Source of the DNA: Euphorbia lathyris
Taxonomy: Eukaryota; Streptophyta; Magnoliopsida; Malpighiales; Euphorbiaceae
Assembly (NCBI RefSeq): GCF_963576675.1
Contig: NC_088911.1
Coordinates: 81,435,256-81,499,255 of the forward strand
Direction: 5' to 3'
Length of the DNA stretch: 64,000 nucleotides
This document shows, piece after piece, positions 1 through 10,493 of the stretch. The notes below the pieces were generated by a model. The model was not told the DNA's origin, did not search any database, and saw only the letters and a list, made by a program, of their open reading frames with translations. Within the stretch, counting starts at the first letter, position 1. Each line of letters opens with the position of its first letter. Position numbers and translations under genes: made by a program.

Positions 1-531
1 TCAAGACATCATACCAAACAATCCATACAAATAGCAGATAGATCGAAGGTTCCATTTTTTTTTTAAAGAAAAATGTTGAAATTCATTATTAAGTGAAATC
101 GTAGACACAAGAAAGAAAATTTTAGTCCTCACATTCTTCAAAAGCTGAAATCATAGTTCAATTAGATCATAGACCACATTTCCTCACATGACTAATGAAA
201 CCTTAGAATCAGTTCTCACTATCAAAATATTTGTATGGTTCCAATTGATCAACTTAAATTGAATTAAGTGCTACTTCTAATTGAAAACTAATTATTACAA
301 GTACCATAAATTGTGAGCATAATCTTATAATTGAAGGTAGGCAACAAATCCAGAAAAATGTATAATCATGTATAATCAACTATCTCATATGCTAATTCTA
401 ATTCTTTTTGAAAAATATTAGCTAAATATTGTCGTTATTAACGAATACAACACAATAAATAGATATTTTCCCATCACTATATATCTTTATATTAGGTCCG
501 AAGAAATTAACCTAGGGCTCTGATACCAAAA
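1..531 (-). mobile_element. LTR retrotransposon interior, partial (unit A)
   Basis: This is interior sequence next to the 5' LTR of a minus-strand LTR retrotransposon. It matches 33278-33808 and 60161-60690 almost base for base. It ends at a primer binding site beside the LTR, and no protein domain is visible in it. The window edge cuts it off on the left. Confidence 0.75.
517..528 (-). other. Primer binding site (initiator tRNA-Met type)
   Basis: Read on the minus strand this is TGGTATCAGAGC, the usual plant primer binding site complementary to initiator tRNA-Met. It lies 3 nt from the LTR edge, which ends in TGACA on that strand. Copies of the site are at 20885-20896, 33794-33805 and 60676-60687. 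Confidence 0.85.
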
Positions 532-2509
532 TGTCACACCCGACCCTAAACGGCATCGGGTGTGAAGGAAAGATAACACAATGATCTATGAATTTGACTC
601 ATAAATTTTGACTTAGATAAAAAATTTATTTAACTATTTGGCTTGGACTTGATCATTTTATCAAGCTTCCTACGTATCCCGAACGTTTTTTTTTTAACCT
701 TTCAACCGGGAATCAAAGCCACGTAGTTCTACCTATTTTAAATTATCTAGATATAGTTGGATTTTATAAGCACAAATTAAATACTTTAAATTAATATAAT
801 TAACAAACTAAAAAAAAATAGTTATTAGTTTATTTATAGACTAGACCACAATCAATAATTACTTGTACGAGCACTTTTACTTAACAATTATTGTAGAACA
901 ATCGCATCATCGCTAACATAAATTAAACGCACACACTAACCCATATTCAGTCAGTCATCTTTAAATTAATTTTATGTAAACATCATCCTTATTCGTATTT
1001 TTATAATGCACACACTACCAAACAAGATCATACCATTAAGATATGATGCTACACGTGTACACATGTGGTTTCGTTCAACTCAGTAGAAATAACAACCGTT
1101 GATTTGATATTAGTTATGATCATAAAATAGTGAATAGCTTAGCTACCTTTTCCCCAAAATCTGAACCATTAACAATTCTATCACTGGCATTTCCTATCAA
1201 AAGAATCATTCCAAACGACTTAATCAAAGTCTAACCCGACTCTGATTACTGAACAAATCACTCAAAACCAACTCAATAACGAAACAACTCTTTTTATTAC
1301 GGAATCAAGAAAATGTCCCTAATCTGCAAAAAGCCCAGAAAATCAGCATAGGAGGCCATCTTCCTCATTCCTATTTTAATACCAACCCCCGGTGGACAAC
1401 CCCAAAAACCAGTGCTCTCAGTTCGAAGAACTCAGACAATCACAACATATATAGGCAACTTCAAGTAAAAATTTCAGAACAAGAGAAATCATGAACAAAA
1501 ACCCATAACGAAAAGATTTTACATTTGAAAATCTTATTGCATGTATAAAATCCAACCATTAAGAGTCTGTGGAAAACCAACAGTAACCACATACACACGA
1601 AAGAATTCAGACCTCCGCTAAACACTCCTAGAAGCAGAGATCAAAATCAGTTATTCCCTTTCCCAGAATTGAAAGTCGAAAAACCTACCAGGAAGTGTCC
1701 CAATTTGACGGAACCAAGCAGAATTTCAGAAAATCCGTTCCATAATGGTGAAAAGAATGACAGTTTGAATCGCCGGTGACTGTATAGTGAGGAAGAAAAA
1801 GATGAAAGGGGTTGTGAAGAGTAGACAATGGTGAAAAGAGAAGCTTTCTCTCTCTCTCTTTCTCTCCCTTCTCCCTTCTGCGATCCCCCCCTTCTTAAAT
1901 TCTAGCAACTTCCCTTCCTTATGTACACATTTCCCTCACTTAATTAATTCTAGGACCTTCTATATCTTCCTCCCATTATTTAAATTAGAGTTAGAAAATT
2001 ATTATTAGGTTTTACTAGACATGAAATTTATATTCTTTTATAAAATATATTATTTGATTAAATAAAAATGGTAATCTGTTAAAAAAAATGAAATAATAAT
2101 GGTAGTAACTTGTAATATGAAATTATCATTAGTATATGGTAGTATAAGAAAACAAATTAAATGTATCATTAATAATATCGGATTATAAAATTTGAAAGGG
2201 TATATTTTTCTTTAATTAAAAGGAATTTCCAAAATTCTAAGTTAACCTCCAATTCTTGTAATTCGTGTAATTAAACCTCATTTATTACATTTTTATACCT
2301 ATTTGTTACTTATTATTTCGATTAAAAGATTAGTCTGACACTGTTATCTCGGGTCTAATCGAATTAAATGATGTTTTCGAAATGTTATTTCGAAAAATAA
2401 TTCAAATTGATATGTAATTTTCTTTGATTTTAATCATATACTTAAAATACTATCTATTGAAATCAATTTTCATAAAATAATAATAATAAAACTAGACACT
2501 GACGTGACA
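532..2509 (-). mobile_element. Long LTR (about 1978 bp) of the minus-strand retrotransposon, unit A
   Basis: The LTR runs TGTCAC to GTGACA, so it has TG...CA ends inside a 6-bp inverted repeat. The primer binding site lies beside its left edge. The right edge is followed by AATAA (2510-2514), the target duplication seen on both sides of copy E. A GA/CT-rich stretch at about 1840-1875 resembles a 5' leader on the minus strand, and a possible splice donor (GTAGGT on the minus strand) lies near 1684-1689. Short frames inside, such as a 60-residue arginine-rich one, have no recognisable domain. The same LTR is at 20900-22868, 33809-35786 and 60691-62669. Confidence 0.85.
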
Positions 2510-2939
2510 AATAAATTGGGTCGATTTGAGAAATAATTCATCAAACTGTCTTCTCGCTCATGAATCTTGTTATCTACACTTCATATGTGTGTTATTTTAT
2601 CAGTAACAAATCACAAACATTCATTGGAATGTGAAAAAAATAAAAAAATATACTGTCTTTTTTGTACGTATTAGATAAAAAAAAATTCTAAAAATCCACC
2701 GAATTTATAAATATTAATCTCAAATTCTATTATTAAATTATAAAAAATATGAAATCCTTTTTTTAGACGAATTATTATGCAATTGGTGTAGAATAATGAA
2801 CAAAAATATCTGTATTTTATAATAGTGTCTGAAATTGACCCAATTTATCAACGTTAGGGGTAAAATTGCACCATTTTAGACGTTAGGGGTAAAATTGCTC
2901 CTAGCCCAAAACGTTAGGGATATTTTTGCACCTTAACCC
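2510..2939. mobile_element. Right part of Mutator-like MITE, unit A
   Basis: This matches the right part of the complete MITE at 7420-7999. It includes the right terminal inverted repeat (about 2838-2939) and is followed by the 9-bp duplication AAAAAAGAA at 2940-2948. The left arm is missing because the LTR element lies to its left. Confidence 0.8.
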
Positions 2940-2948
2940 AAAAAAGAA

Positions 2949-3836
2949 TTATCATTTTTCTAAGAGCATGCCATATAATCAAAATCCCATCAAATCCAAT
3001 TACCTTTTTTTTTCTTACGATTAAACTCTTCTAATTCATACCTTTTGTCATATAATATCACTATCAATTTTTACATTTAAAAAAAAATGTTCTGTTTGTA
3101 AGAGCATGCAACATCATCAAAATGGCATCTAAAATTCTCTTCTAATCTTCTTTCTGTTTCTGTTATTATATGTAATATAGATTTCATGATTTATATAATC
3201 TGTACTTATATGTTGTTTGATAGAAATAAAAATTAAGTACTGAAAAAATATAAAATTAAATACTGAATTTTAAATACCGAATATAAACAATTAGTTGATA
3301 ATACAAACACACGTGAATTACCTTAAAAAAATCACATTTAAATTAAATAAGTGCTTAATTTTTAATTTAAATGATTAGATGAGTTATCAAACAAGGTATT
3401 GGCCTAAAATTTCAATTGCGTTTAATAACCCTATGTTCTTATCTAATTGATTCAATAACCTGTCCAGTTACATTCAATATCTCCATAATCTCGTCTAATT
3501 GCATTGGATAACCCAAAAATTCAACTGTCCGGTGAACTTTCAAAATTTCCTAATTTGTTGTCTATTTATCACATTCTTTTGATACGTGACGAGCATTTTG
3601 AGACATGACGGAGCGTGTCTTCCATTTTCAGCATGCAACAAATTTTATTAAGAATTATGAGGTTATTAGATACAATACGTGGGATCATTTGTAACTTTTA
3701 GAAATTCAGATGTTGCCCCTATACTCCAAAACTTTCCCTCCACTCTGAACTTTTTATTTGATGAGTCATATCCTCTGCACATAATAATTAAGATACTATA
3801 TTTGCCATTTTATACAACTTAGCACATGACCTGTGT
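2949..3836. other. Upstream flank of copy A
   Basis: This AT-rich upstream sequence is shared almost unchanged by all copies. I see no gene. From about 3000 to 3095 it holds the right member of a direct repeat whose left member lies on the other side of the MITE in complete units. The promoter elements at its 3' end are listed separately. Confidence 0.7.
3587..3610 (+). promoter_or_regulatory. Paired TGACG boxes (as-1-like)
   Basis: Two TGACG pentamers (3587-3591 and 3606-3610) have starts 19 nt apart, about 330-350 nt upstream of the ATG. TGACG is the core bound by plant TGA-class bZIP factors. The pair is kept in nearly all units. In H the first box is mutated to TGATG. The regulatory role is inferred from the motif only. 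Confidence 0.35.
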
Positions 3837-3852
3837 ATGGTAACCAAATTAG

Positions 3853-3860
3853 CTATAAAT
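3853..3860 (+). promoter_or_regulatory. TATA box of copy A
   Basis: CTATAAAT lies 77 nt upstream of the ATG, followed by a pyrimidine-rich stretch and a short, AAA-rich leader. Transcription would start about 30 nt downstream, leaving a 5' UTR of roughly 50 nt. Every copy has the same box: B 8913, C 14003, D 16769, E 24207, F 29310, G 37130, H 42701, I 47790 and J 53111. Confidence 0.75.
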
Positions 3861-3936
3861 TACACCCCTCTTCTCTCTTGCCCTCTCTTCAGATTATCAA
3901 AAAAAGACACAAATTAAATTTTCAAACCCTGAATCT

Positions 3937-4452
3937 ATGGCTGGATATGGGTGGAATTCCAACAATCTTCCTACAAGCACGTACGCCGGCGCTCCACAAA
4001 TCGCCTGTCGAATTTGTAACCAGGTTTTTGTGAGCACTGAAGCTTTTCTTCATCACATCGAAATTCACATGTCTACGGATCATGATGGTTCTTCTGTTTG
4101 TGCCTCCAGAAGGATGCAGCAGCCACCACGGTCTCTTAATGCTTCCGGTGGTGGCTTGAGCGGTCTCTCTTGTCAAAGAAACAACTTCAGTTTTCCCATT
4201 CCAAATGTTTACAGTACTATGTTCAATCCGAATCCTAATCAGTTTATTCATCCCCGGGCAGCCCCAGACATGTACTCTCATTTTCCAACTGTGAGGAACA
4301 ACTACGGGTTTGGGTCACAAAGTTTCCCTATCGGTTTTCAGGCTCCCAGGAAATTCACCCAGCCATTTCTTCAGCAGCTGGAGAAACCCTTGATCCCTAT
4401 TTCTGATTCTGATTCTGAGTTTGAAGTGCTAGACTTGAACTTGAAGCTGTAG
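3937..4452 (+). CDS. Single C2H2 zinc finger / EAR-motif protein, copy A (intact)
   Basis: The predicted protein has 171 residues in one exon. Residues 24-44 form one C2H2 finger (C24, C27, H40, H44; C-x2-C-x12-H-x3-H). The plant QALGGH helix is absent and VSTEAFLHH is in its place. A Ser/Pro/Asn/Phe-rich middle follows, with an acidic DSDSEFE stretch at 157-163. The C-terminus is DLNLKL (166-171), an EAR motif of the LxLxL/DLNxxP class known to recruit TOPLESS-type corepressors. The likely role is a nuclear transcriptional repressor. No nuclear signal is obvious apart from a short RR/RK content. The start follows the TATA box and a short leader. Compared with copy E it has C55, R65, G76, C79, H115 and G133. 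I do not recognise an orthologue. Confidence 0.85.
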   Translation: MAGYGWNSNNLPTSTYAGAPQIACRICNQVFVSTEAFLHHIEIHMSTDHDGSSVCASRRMQQPPRSLNASGGGLSGLSCQRNNFSFPIPNVYSTMFNPNPNQFIHPRAAPDMYSHFPTVRNNYGFGSQSFPIGFQAPRKFTQPFLQQLEKPLIPISDSDSEFEVLDLNLKL

Positions 4453-4487
4453 AGCAGAATAAAGATTAGGGTTTTGTTCAGGACAAT

Positions 4488-4517
4488 ACCTAACCCTAGC
4501 TATGGCTATGGTTAGGT
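4488..4517 (+). promoter_or_regulatory. 3' UTR hairpin, copy A
   Basis: The arms ACCTAACC and GGTTAGGT enclose a C/T mismatch, then TAGC and GCTA, with loop TATG. Upstream, TAGGGTT could pair instead with the AACCCTA inside this hairpin, giving an alternative fold. The fold is perfect in E (24842-24871), G (38278-38307) and I (48425-48454). One inner pair is altered in B (9548), D (17403), H (43336) and J (53745). Any function is unknown. Confidence 0.5.
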
Positions 4518-4543
4518 TCGATGTATTTTTATTTCAATGAAAC

Positions 4544-4549
4544 AATAAA
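4544..4549 (+). terminator. Polyadenylation signal, copy A
   Basis: AATAAA lies about 92 nt after the stop codon in a U-rich context. It is conserved in every copy that keeps its 3' end. Confidence 0.65.
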
Positions 4550-4688
4550 TATTATAATCAGAAAAAGAAAATATATGTAAGCCTTTTTTAAAACATTGCT
4601 TTTTTTTCCTTTCTGAGTTCACAGTTTTTTATGCTATGAATTCAATCTATTTTGTCATTTGATTATCAAATTAAATCTTTTTTTTTTC

Positions 4689-5160
4689 AAAAATCTACCT
4701 AGTGAAGTAATTTAATTTATTGACATAAAGGCAAAATTTCACTTTAATATTTTATGAAAAGTATATAAATTTTATAAATTTACTCCTAACCTTTTCAAGT
4801 AAAATCAATTTTAATCATTTTTTTTTCTTTTTATTCAAAAAGCTACCTAGTGAAGTAATTTAATTTATTGACATAATGGCTAAATTCCTCTCTAATATTT
4901 TCTGAAAAGTACATATTTGACTCTAACATATGAAATTGTATAAATTTATTAGTAACCTTTTCAAGCAAAATCAATTTTAATTTTTTTTTCTTTCAAAAAT
5001 CTACCTAGTGAAGTAATTTAATTTATTGGGATAAAAGCGAAATTTGTTACGCGCATTTTCAGAAAAATATAGATTCGACTCTAACATATGAAATGGTATA
5101 TATTTACTCCTAACTATTTTAAGCAAAATCAATGTTACTTGTCCAGGGGCAGAACTCCAT
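4689..5160. repeat. Three degenerate repeats of about 150 bp, downstream of copy A
   Basis: The phrase CTACCTAGTGAAGTAATTTA recurs at 4695, 4843 and 5001. Each time it is followed by similar AT-rich sequence and a CTCCTAAC or TAACCTTTT phrase. The periods are about 148 and 158 bp. The same triplet follows every complete copy. It is noncoding. Confidence 0.7.
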
Positions 5161-5271
5161 AGGGGGATAGTCCTTGAAATTTGTTTCAAAATAATTTTCA
5201 AGCCCACTTTGTCAAAGAGTGAAAGACATGAAGAGGGGTTGTTGTAGATGTGATAATTATTGAATTTTTTT

Positions 5272-5409
5272 TACTGTATTCCAGGAGTAATACACCAATC
5301 AGTCAAAATAATTGTACATACCACTTCATGGGAGATGATTTGTGTAAGGAAAAAAATGTACATGTGACATTAATTGATTTGTTAGGTGTATTACTCCTAG
5401 AGTATTCTA
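5272..5409. mobile_element. Small MITE, about 138 bp (unit A)
   Basis: The inverted ends contain AGGAGTAATACACC (5283-5296) and its exact complement (5385-5398), with imperfect outer bases. Runs of AATTTTTTT on both sides could be a 9-bp target duplication, but the low complexity makes this unsure. No coding capacity is seen. Confidence 0.55.
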
Positions 5410-6339
5410 AATTTTTTTCTTATTATTGAGTTAGTGTCGTGTTCGTGTCATATCAATTATCTAGTTGATATGAAATGAGTCAACTCTAACTCAACTCAAA
5501 AAAATTTGTGTTATAACTATATATTAACCAAATTGGGTTAGTAATTTTGTATTGTGCTTTCGGATCATATGTAATTTTACTATGTACATATGTTAATGAT
5601 GTCATTTAAAAATATAGTAGGATATAGTAATAGTTCTAAATAATTAATGTCGTTTTTGGATTAGCAGCTTAACTATGACCATCCAAAAATCCGCTAATAT
5701 ATCATTTTACTTCGTGTAATGTGTTTATAAGTCGCATGCAAAAATATGGAAGGTTCAAGCCATTTTTGCAATTAGTAATTGTAATTTTATTACGTTTACT
5801 AATTAAATGAAATATAAACACATTAGAGAATATGATAATAATTTTAAATATTCATGACATTTTCGAGTTAGCAGGTCAACACCAATTCAACCCTAAAATT
5901 TATGTATCACTTTTCTCTCAACTAAAAAATTACTCCTTACCTGCTAAACTAAATTCAAACACTATAATTACATATCGAGTAATCGATCGCGTATAAATTT
6001 ATCATTCCTAGGTTGTTATTGGTAAGATATATAGGAATAAAAGATAGAAATAAGGTTGAACTATGAAGTTTTAATTTTTTTTAAATGACTCGTCGATGAA
6101 CAACGATTGTTTCATTAAGTTGAACCTCGGCTCATCTAATGTCCTGGTTCTGCCACTACTGCTATATAATAGAAAATTTGAATGAACTAACTTGACAATT
6201 ATTAAACTGTCATATCAGACATTTCCAAACATATTAATTTGTCGATAAACTGAAGTAGTTTTGCACATTTTTGTGGTTATTATTTCTAACTATATTAGTA
6301 ACATAGTAAACATTTTAGCCACTTTGACAAAAAAAAAGT
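5410..6339. other. AT-rich spacer, unit A
   Basis: No gene, RNA or clear repeat is visible. The sequence is conserved between units, as expected for recently copied DNA. Confidence 0.6.
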
Positions 6340-6658
6340 GAGAGAGAGAGAGAGAGGTGGAATGGTTAAGAAGCAAACAGAGAAGAGAATTTGACGAAGG
6401 GAAAATCAATCAGTGACAGGTCTCACTATACTGATAAACAGGCTGAAAGAGAACGGTGGAGATCAGCAACAAGACATCATCAGCAGCCACAATCTGAGTG
6501 AGGCAATCGGAGTGACAGAAAATGGAGGAGGGAGATGGAGAACGTGTTTTGCAGAGTTTTTATTTGATGAGCTGTTATAAGTGAAGGACATGTGTCAATT
6601 AATATATGGAAGGTTCTTTTAGTGAGTTGGAGGACCGGGACCTTCCTATAAATTCCCC
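6340..6658 (-). other. GA tract and pyrimidine-leader-like segment (minus strand), unit A
   Basis: A (GA)n tract at 6340-6356 adjoins about 300 bp that are less AT-rich than the surroundings. On the minus strand it reads as a CT-rich, 5'-leader-like segment, and a TATA-like string (TATAAATTCCCC on plus) lies at its far end. It may be the promoter and first-exon remnant of another gene. I recognise no protein in it. Unit A has a local deletion compared with B. Confidence 0.35.
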
Positions 6659-7419
6659 ACCTAATATAGGATCATTATATATGATCAAACCGGGGGCAAT
6701 CATAACTTGATACAGAGACTACATAATAACTATAAATCTAGCCATGCTTTTTGTCATTATATATGGGCAAACGATGGGTAATCATGACTCGATATAAACA
6801 TATTAAATAGAAAAAAAACTATGAGTTATGCTTAAATGTTAGAAGATGAAAAAAGTATTTCATTGTGGTATTAATACCAAACCACTTCAAAAAAAAACTC
6901 TAATGTCATTTGCCTTTATAAAAAGGGTCAAATATATGAATATCATAATTAAGTACAAAATTACAACTAAGTCATATCACTAAATTTAATTCTTAATATG
7001 TCATTATTCTCTCTATATATTATGATTTTATACCATAATTTAAAAATTATAGACTCAAATTCAGAAATTATAAACCTTAAAAAATATATTCTAGACTTCT
7101 AATTTATAAACTCTAATCCTTAAAATATATTAAAAGTACTGATTTTACTAGTTTGATATAATCCAAAATTATAACTTGTCATAGTTGTAAATAGTTTTTA
7201 AAATATGAATTTTCTGGGTAATTTTCCCTTATACAAATGTCATTAACCACATTCAATTCACTCTTAAACAAATTGATTTTTCCAATTTTTTTCTTACTAT
7301 TAACTCTTCCAATTCTTTTCTTAAAAAAAAAACCTTCCAAATCTTGTCTTTTGTTCTATAATATCACTAGCAATTTTTACATTTAAAAAAATAATAACTA
7401 ACAATTTATAAAAAAAGAA
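6659..7419. other. AT-rich spacer with left member of a direct repeat
   Basis: No gene is seen. About 7290-7395 is repeated directly at about 8060-8147, across the MITE. The shared phrases include TTTTGTTCTATAATATCACT and CAATTTTTACATTTAAAAAA. TSD AAAAAAGAA is at 7411-7419. Confidence 0.6.
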
Positions 7420-7999
7420 GAGTTAAGATGCAAAAATACCCCTAACGTTTTGCGCCAGGAGCAATTTTATCCCTGACGTCTAAAATGGTGCAATTTTACC
7501 CCTAACGTTGGAAGTCAAGAGCAATTTTACCCCTAATGTTGGAAGTCAGGAGCAATTTTACCCCTAACGTTAATAAATTGGGTCGATTTGAGAAATAATT
7601 CATCAAACTGTCTTCTCGCTCATGAATCTTGTTATCTACACTTCATGTGTGTTATTTTATCAGTAACAAATCACAAAAATTCATTGGAATGTGAAAAAAA
7701 TAAAAAAATATACTGTCTTTTTTGTACGGATTAGATAAAAAAAAATTCTAAAAATCCACCGAATTTATAAATATTAATCTCAAATTCTATTATTAAATTA
7801 TAAAAAATATGAAATCCTTTTTTTAGACGAATTATTATGCAATTGGTGCAGAATAATGAATAAAAATATCTGTATTTTATAATAGTGTCTGAAATTGACC
7901 CAATTTATCAACATTAGGGGTAAAATTGCACCATTTTAGACGTTAGGGGTAAAATTGCTCCTAGCCCAAAACGTTAGGGATTTTTTTGAACCTTAACCC
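7420..7999. mobile_element. Mutator-like MITE, complete (unit B)
   Basis: The 580-bp element has long terminal inverted repeats of about 90-100 bp, with outer ends GAGTTAAG and CTTAACCC. It is flanked by identical 9-bp duplications AAAAAAGAA (7411-7419 and 8000-8008). Long TIRs and a 9-bp duplication are typical of Mutator-like elements. It encodes no transposase. The left arm contains a 31-bp minisatellite, with phrases GCAATTTTACCCCTAACGTT and GGAAGTCAAGA, repeated about 2.5 times. Confidence 0.8.
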
Positions 8000-8996
8000 A
8001 AAAAAGAATTATCATTTTTCTAAGAGCATGCCACTAAGTCAAAATCCCATCAAATCCAATTACCTTTTTTTTTCTTACTATTAAACTCTTCCAATTCATA
8101 CCTTTTGTTCTATAATATCACTAACAATTTTTACATTTAAAAAAAAATGTTCTGTTTGTAAGAGCATGCAACATCATCAAAATGGCATCTAAAATTCTCT
8201 TCTAATCTACTTTCTGTTTCTGTTATTATATGTAATATAGATTTCATGATTTATATAATCTGTACTTATATGTTGTTTGATAGAAATAAAAATTAAGTGC
8301 TGAAAAAATATAAAATTAAATACTGAATTTTAAATACCGAATATAAACAATTAGTTGATAATACAAACACACGTGAATTACCTTAAAAAAATCACATTTA
8401 AATTAAATAAGTGCTTAATTTTTAATTTAAATGATTAGATGAGTTATCAAACAAGGTATTGGCCTAAAATTTCAATTGGGTTTAATAACCCTATGTTCTT
8501 ATCTAATTGATTCAATAACCTGTCCAGTTACATTCAATATGTCCATAATCTCGTCTAATTGCATTGGATAACCCAAAAATTCAACTGTCCCGTGAACTTT
8601 CAAAATTTCCTAATTTGTTGTCTATTTATCACATTCTTTTGATACGTGACGAGCATTTTGAGACATGACGGAGCGTGTCTTCCATTTTCAGCATGCAACA
8701 AATTTTATTAAGAATTATGAGGTTATTAGATACAATACGTGGGATCATTTATAACTTTTAGAAATTCAGATGTTGCCCCTTTACTCCAAAACTTTCCCTC
8801 CACTCTGAACTTTTTATTTGATGAGTCATATCCTCTGCACATAATAATTAAGATACTATATTTGCCATTTTATACAACTTAGCACATGACCTGTGTATGG
8901 TAACCAAATTAGCTATAAATTACACCCCTCTTCTCTCTTGCCTTCTCTTCAGATTATCAAAAAAAGACACAAATTCAATTTTCAAACCCTGAATCT
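8000..8996 (+). promoter_or_regulatory. Upstream flank and promoter of copy B
   Basis: This is the same layout as for copy A: right direct-repeat member, paired TGACG boxes at about 8647 and 8666, and TATA box CTATAAAT at 8913-8920. No other gene is visible. Confidence 0.6.
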
Positions 8997-9512
8997 ATGG
9001 CTGGATATAGGTGGAATTCCAACAATCTTCCTACAAGCACGTACGCCGGAGCTCCACAAATCGCCTGTCGAATTTGTAACCAGGTTTTTGTGAGCACTCA
9101 AGCTTTTCTTCATCACATCGAAATTCACATGTCTACGGATCGTGATGGTTCTTCTGTTTCTGCCTCCAGAAGGATGCAGCAGCCACCACCGTCTCTTAAT
9201 GCTTCCGGTGGTGGCTTGAGCCGTCTCTCCGGTCAAAGAAACTATTTCAGTTTTCCCATTCCAAATGTTTACAGTACTATGTTTAATCCGAATCCTAATC
9301 AGTTTATTCATCCTCGGGCAGCCCCAGACATGTAATCTCCTTTTCCAACTGTGAGGAACAACTACGGGTTTGGGTCACAAAGTTTCCCTATCCCTTTTCA
9401 GGCTCCGAGGAAATTCACCCAGCCATTTCTTCAGCAGCTGGAGAAACCCTTGATCCCTATTTCTGATTCTGATTCTGAGTTTGAAGTGCTAGACTTGAAC
9501 TTGAAGCTGTAG
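8997..9512 (+). pseudogene. Zinc finger / EAR protein, copy B (nonsense at codon 113)
   Basis: The reading frame matches copy A throughout, but codon 113 (TAC in other copies) is TAA at 9333-9335. The open frame is therefore 112 residues. The finger is intact (C24, C27, H40, H44). The C-terminal third with the EAR motif is lost. The sequence after the stop, up to 9512, is undamaged, which suggests a recent mutation. It shares R5 and Q35 with copy H (42785-43300), which has TAC at this codon and is intact. Promoter and 3' UTR are complete, so an EAR-less protein could still be made. Whether it is functional or decaying cannot be told from sequence. Confidence 0.85.
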
Positions 9513-10355
9513 AGCAGCATAAAGATTAGGGTTTTGTTCAGGACAATACCTAACCCTAGCTATGACTATGGTTAGGTTCGATGTATTTTTATTTCAATGA
9601 AACAATAAATATTATAATCAGAAAAAGAAAATATATGTAAGCCTTTTTTAAAACATTGCTTTTTTTTCCTTTCTGAGTTCACAGTTTTGTATGCTATGAA
9701 TTCAATCTATTTTGTCTCCTTTAATTACCAATTTTTGTCATTTGATTATCAAATTAAATCTTTTTTTTTTCAAAAAACTACCTAGTGAAGTAATTTAATT
9801 TATTGACATAAAGGCTAAATTTCACTTTAATATTTTATGAAAAGTATATAAATTTTATAAATTTACTCCTAACCTTTTCAAGTAAAATCAATTTTAATCC
9901 TTTTTTTTCTTTTTTTTTCAAAAAGCTACCTAGTGAAGTAATTTAATTTATTGACATAAAGGCTAAATTCCTCTCTAATATTTTCTGAAAAGTACATATT
10001 TGACTCTAACATATGAAATTGTATAAATTTATTAGTAACCTTTTCAAGCAAAATCAATTTTAATTCTTTTTTTCTTTCAAAAATCTACCTATTGAAGTAA
10101 TTTAATTTATTGGTATAAAAGCGAAATTTGTTACGCGCATTTTCAGAAAAATATAGATTCGACTCTAACATATGAAATGGTATATATTTACTCCTAACTA
10201 TTTTAAGCAAAATCAATGTTACTTGTCCAGGGGCAGAACTCCATAGGGGGATATTCCTTGAAATTTGTTTCAAAATAATTTTCAAGCCCACTTTGTCAAA
10301 GAGTGAAAGACATGAAGAGGGGTTGTTGTAGATGTGACAATTATTGAATTTTTTT
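9513..10355. repeat. 3' flank of copy B: hairpin, polyA signal, triple repeat
   Basis: The UTR hairpin is at 9548-9577, with one inner base pair lost (TATGACTA). An AATAAA follows about 27 nt later. The three degenerate ~150-bp repeats start at about 9770 and end near 10240. No gene is seen. Confidence 0.6.
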
Positions 10356-10493
10356 TACTGTATTCCAGGAGTAATACACCAATCAGTCAAAATAATTGTA
10401 CATACCACTTCATGGGAGATGATTTGTGTAAGGAAAAAAATGTACATGTGACATTAATTGATTTGTTAGGTGTATTACTCCTAGAGTATTCTA
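10356..10493. mobile_element. Small MITE (unit B)
   Basis: Same element and same insertion site as 5272-5409, so it was inherited by duplication and is not a new insertion. Confidence 0.55.

Noticed and set aside
1726..1908. 60-residue arginine-rich minus-strand frame in the LTR
   Set aside because: It is encoded by the GA-rich leader tract, which explains the Arg/Glu/Ser content; no domain.
3833..4033. 66-residue plus-strand frame overlapping the start of each gene copy
   Set aside because: It starts upstream of the TATA box, is in another frame and ends inside the gene; a shadow frame.
3922..4281. Minus-strand open frame of about 109-119 residues opposite the zinc finger gene in most copies
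   Set aside because: It lies wholly antisense to the real gene, has no domain or promoter, and is conserved only because the plus strand is.
4468..4517. Interstitial telomere repeats (TTAGGG and AACCCTA words)
   Set aside because: Only single words occur, not tandem arrays; better explained as a telobox-like motif within the hairpin.
5001..5207. 68-residue minus-strand frame in the ~150-bp repeats, present in several units
   Set aside because: Noncoding AT-rich repeat sequence. It recurs only because the units are copies, with no domain or start context.
7420..7999. Transposase gene in the Mutator-like element
   Set aside because: The element is only 580 bp and no frame resembles a MULE transposase.
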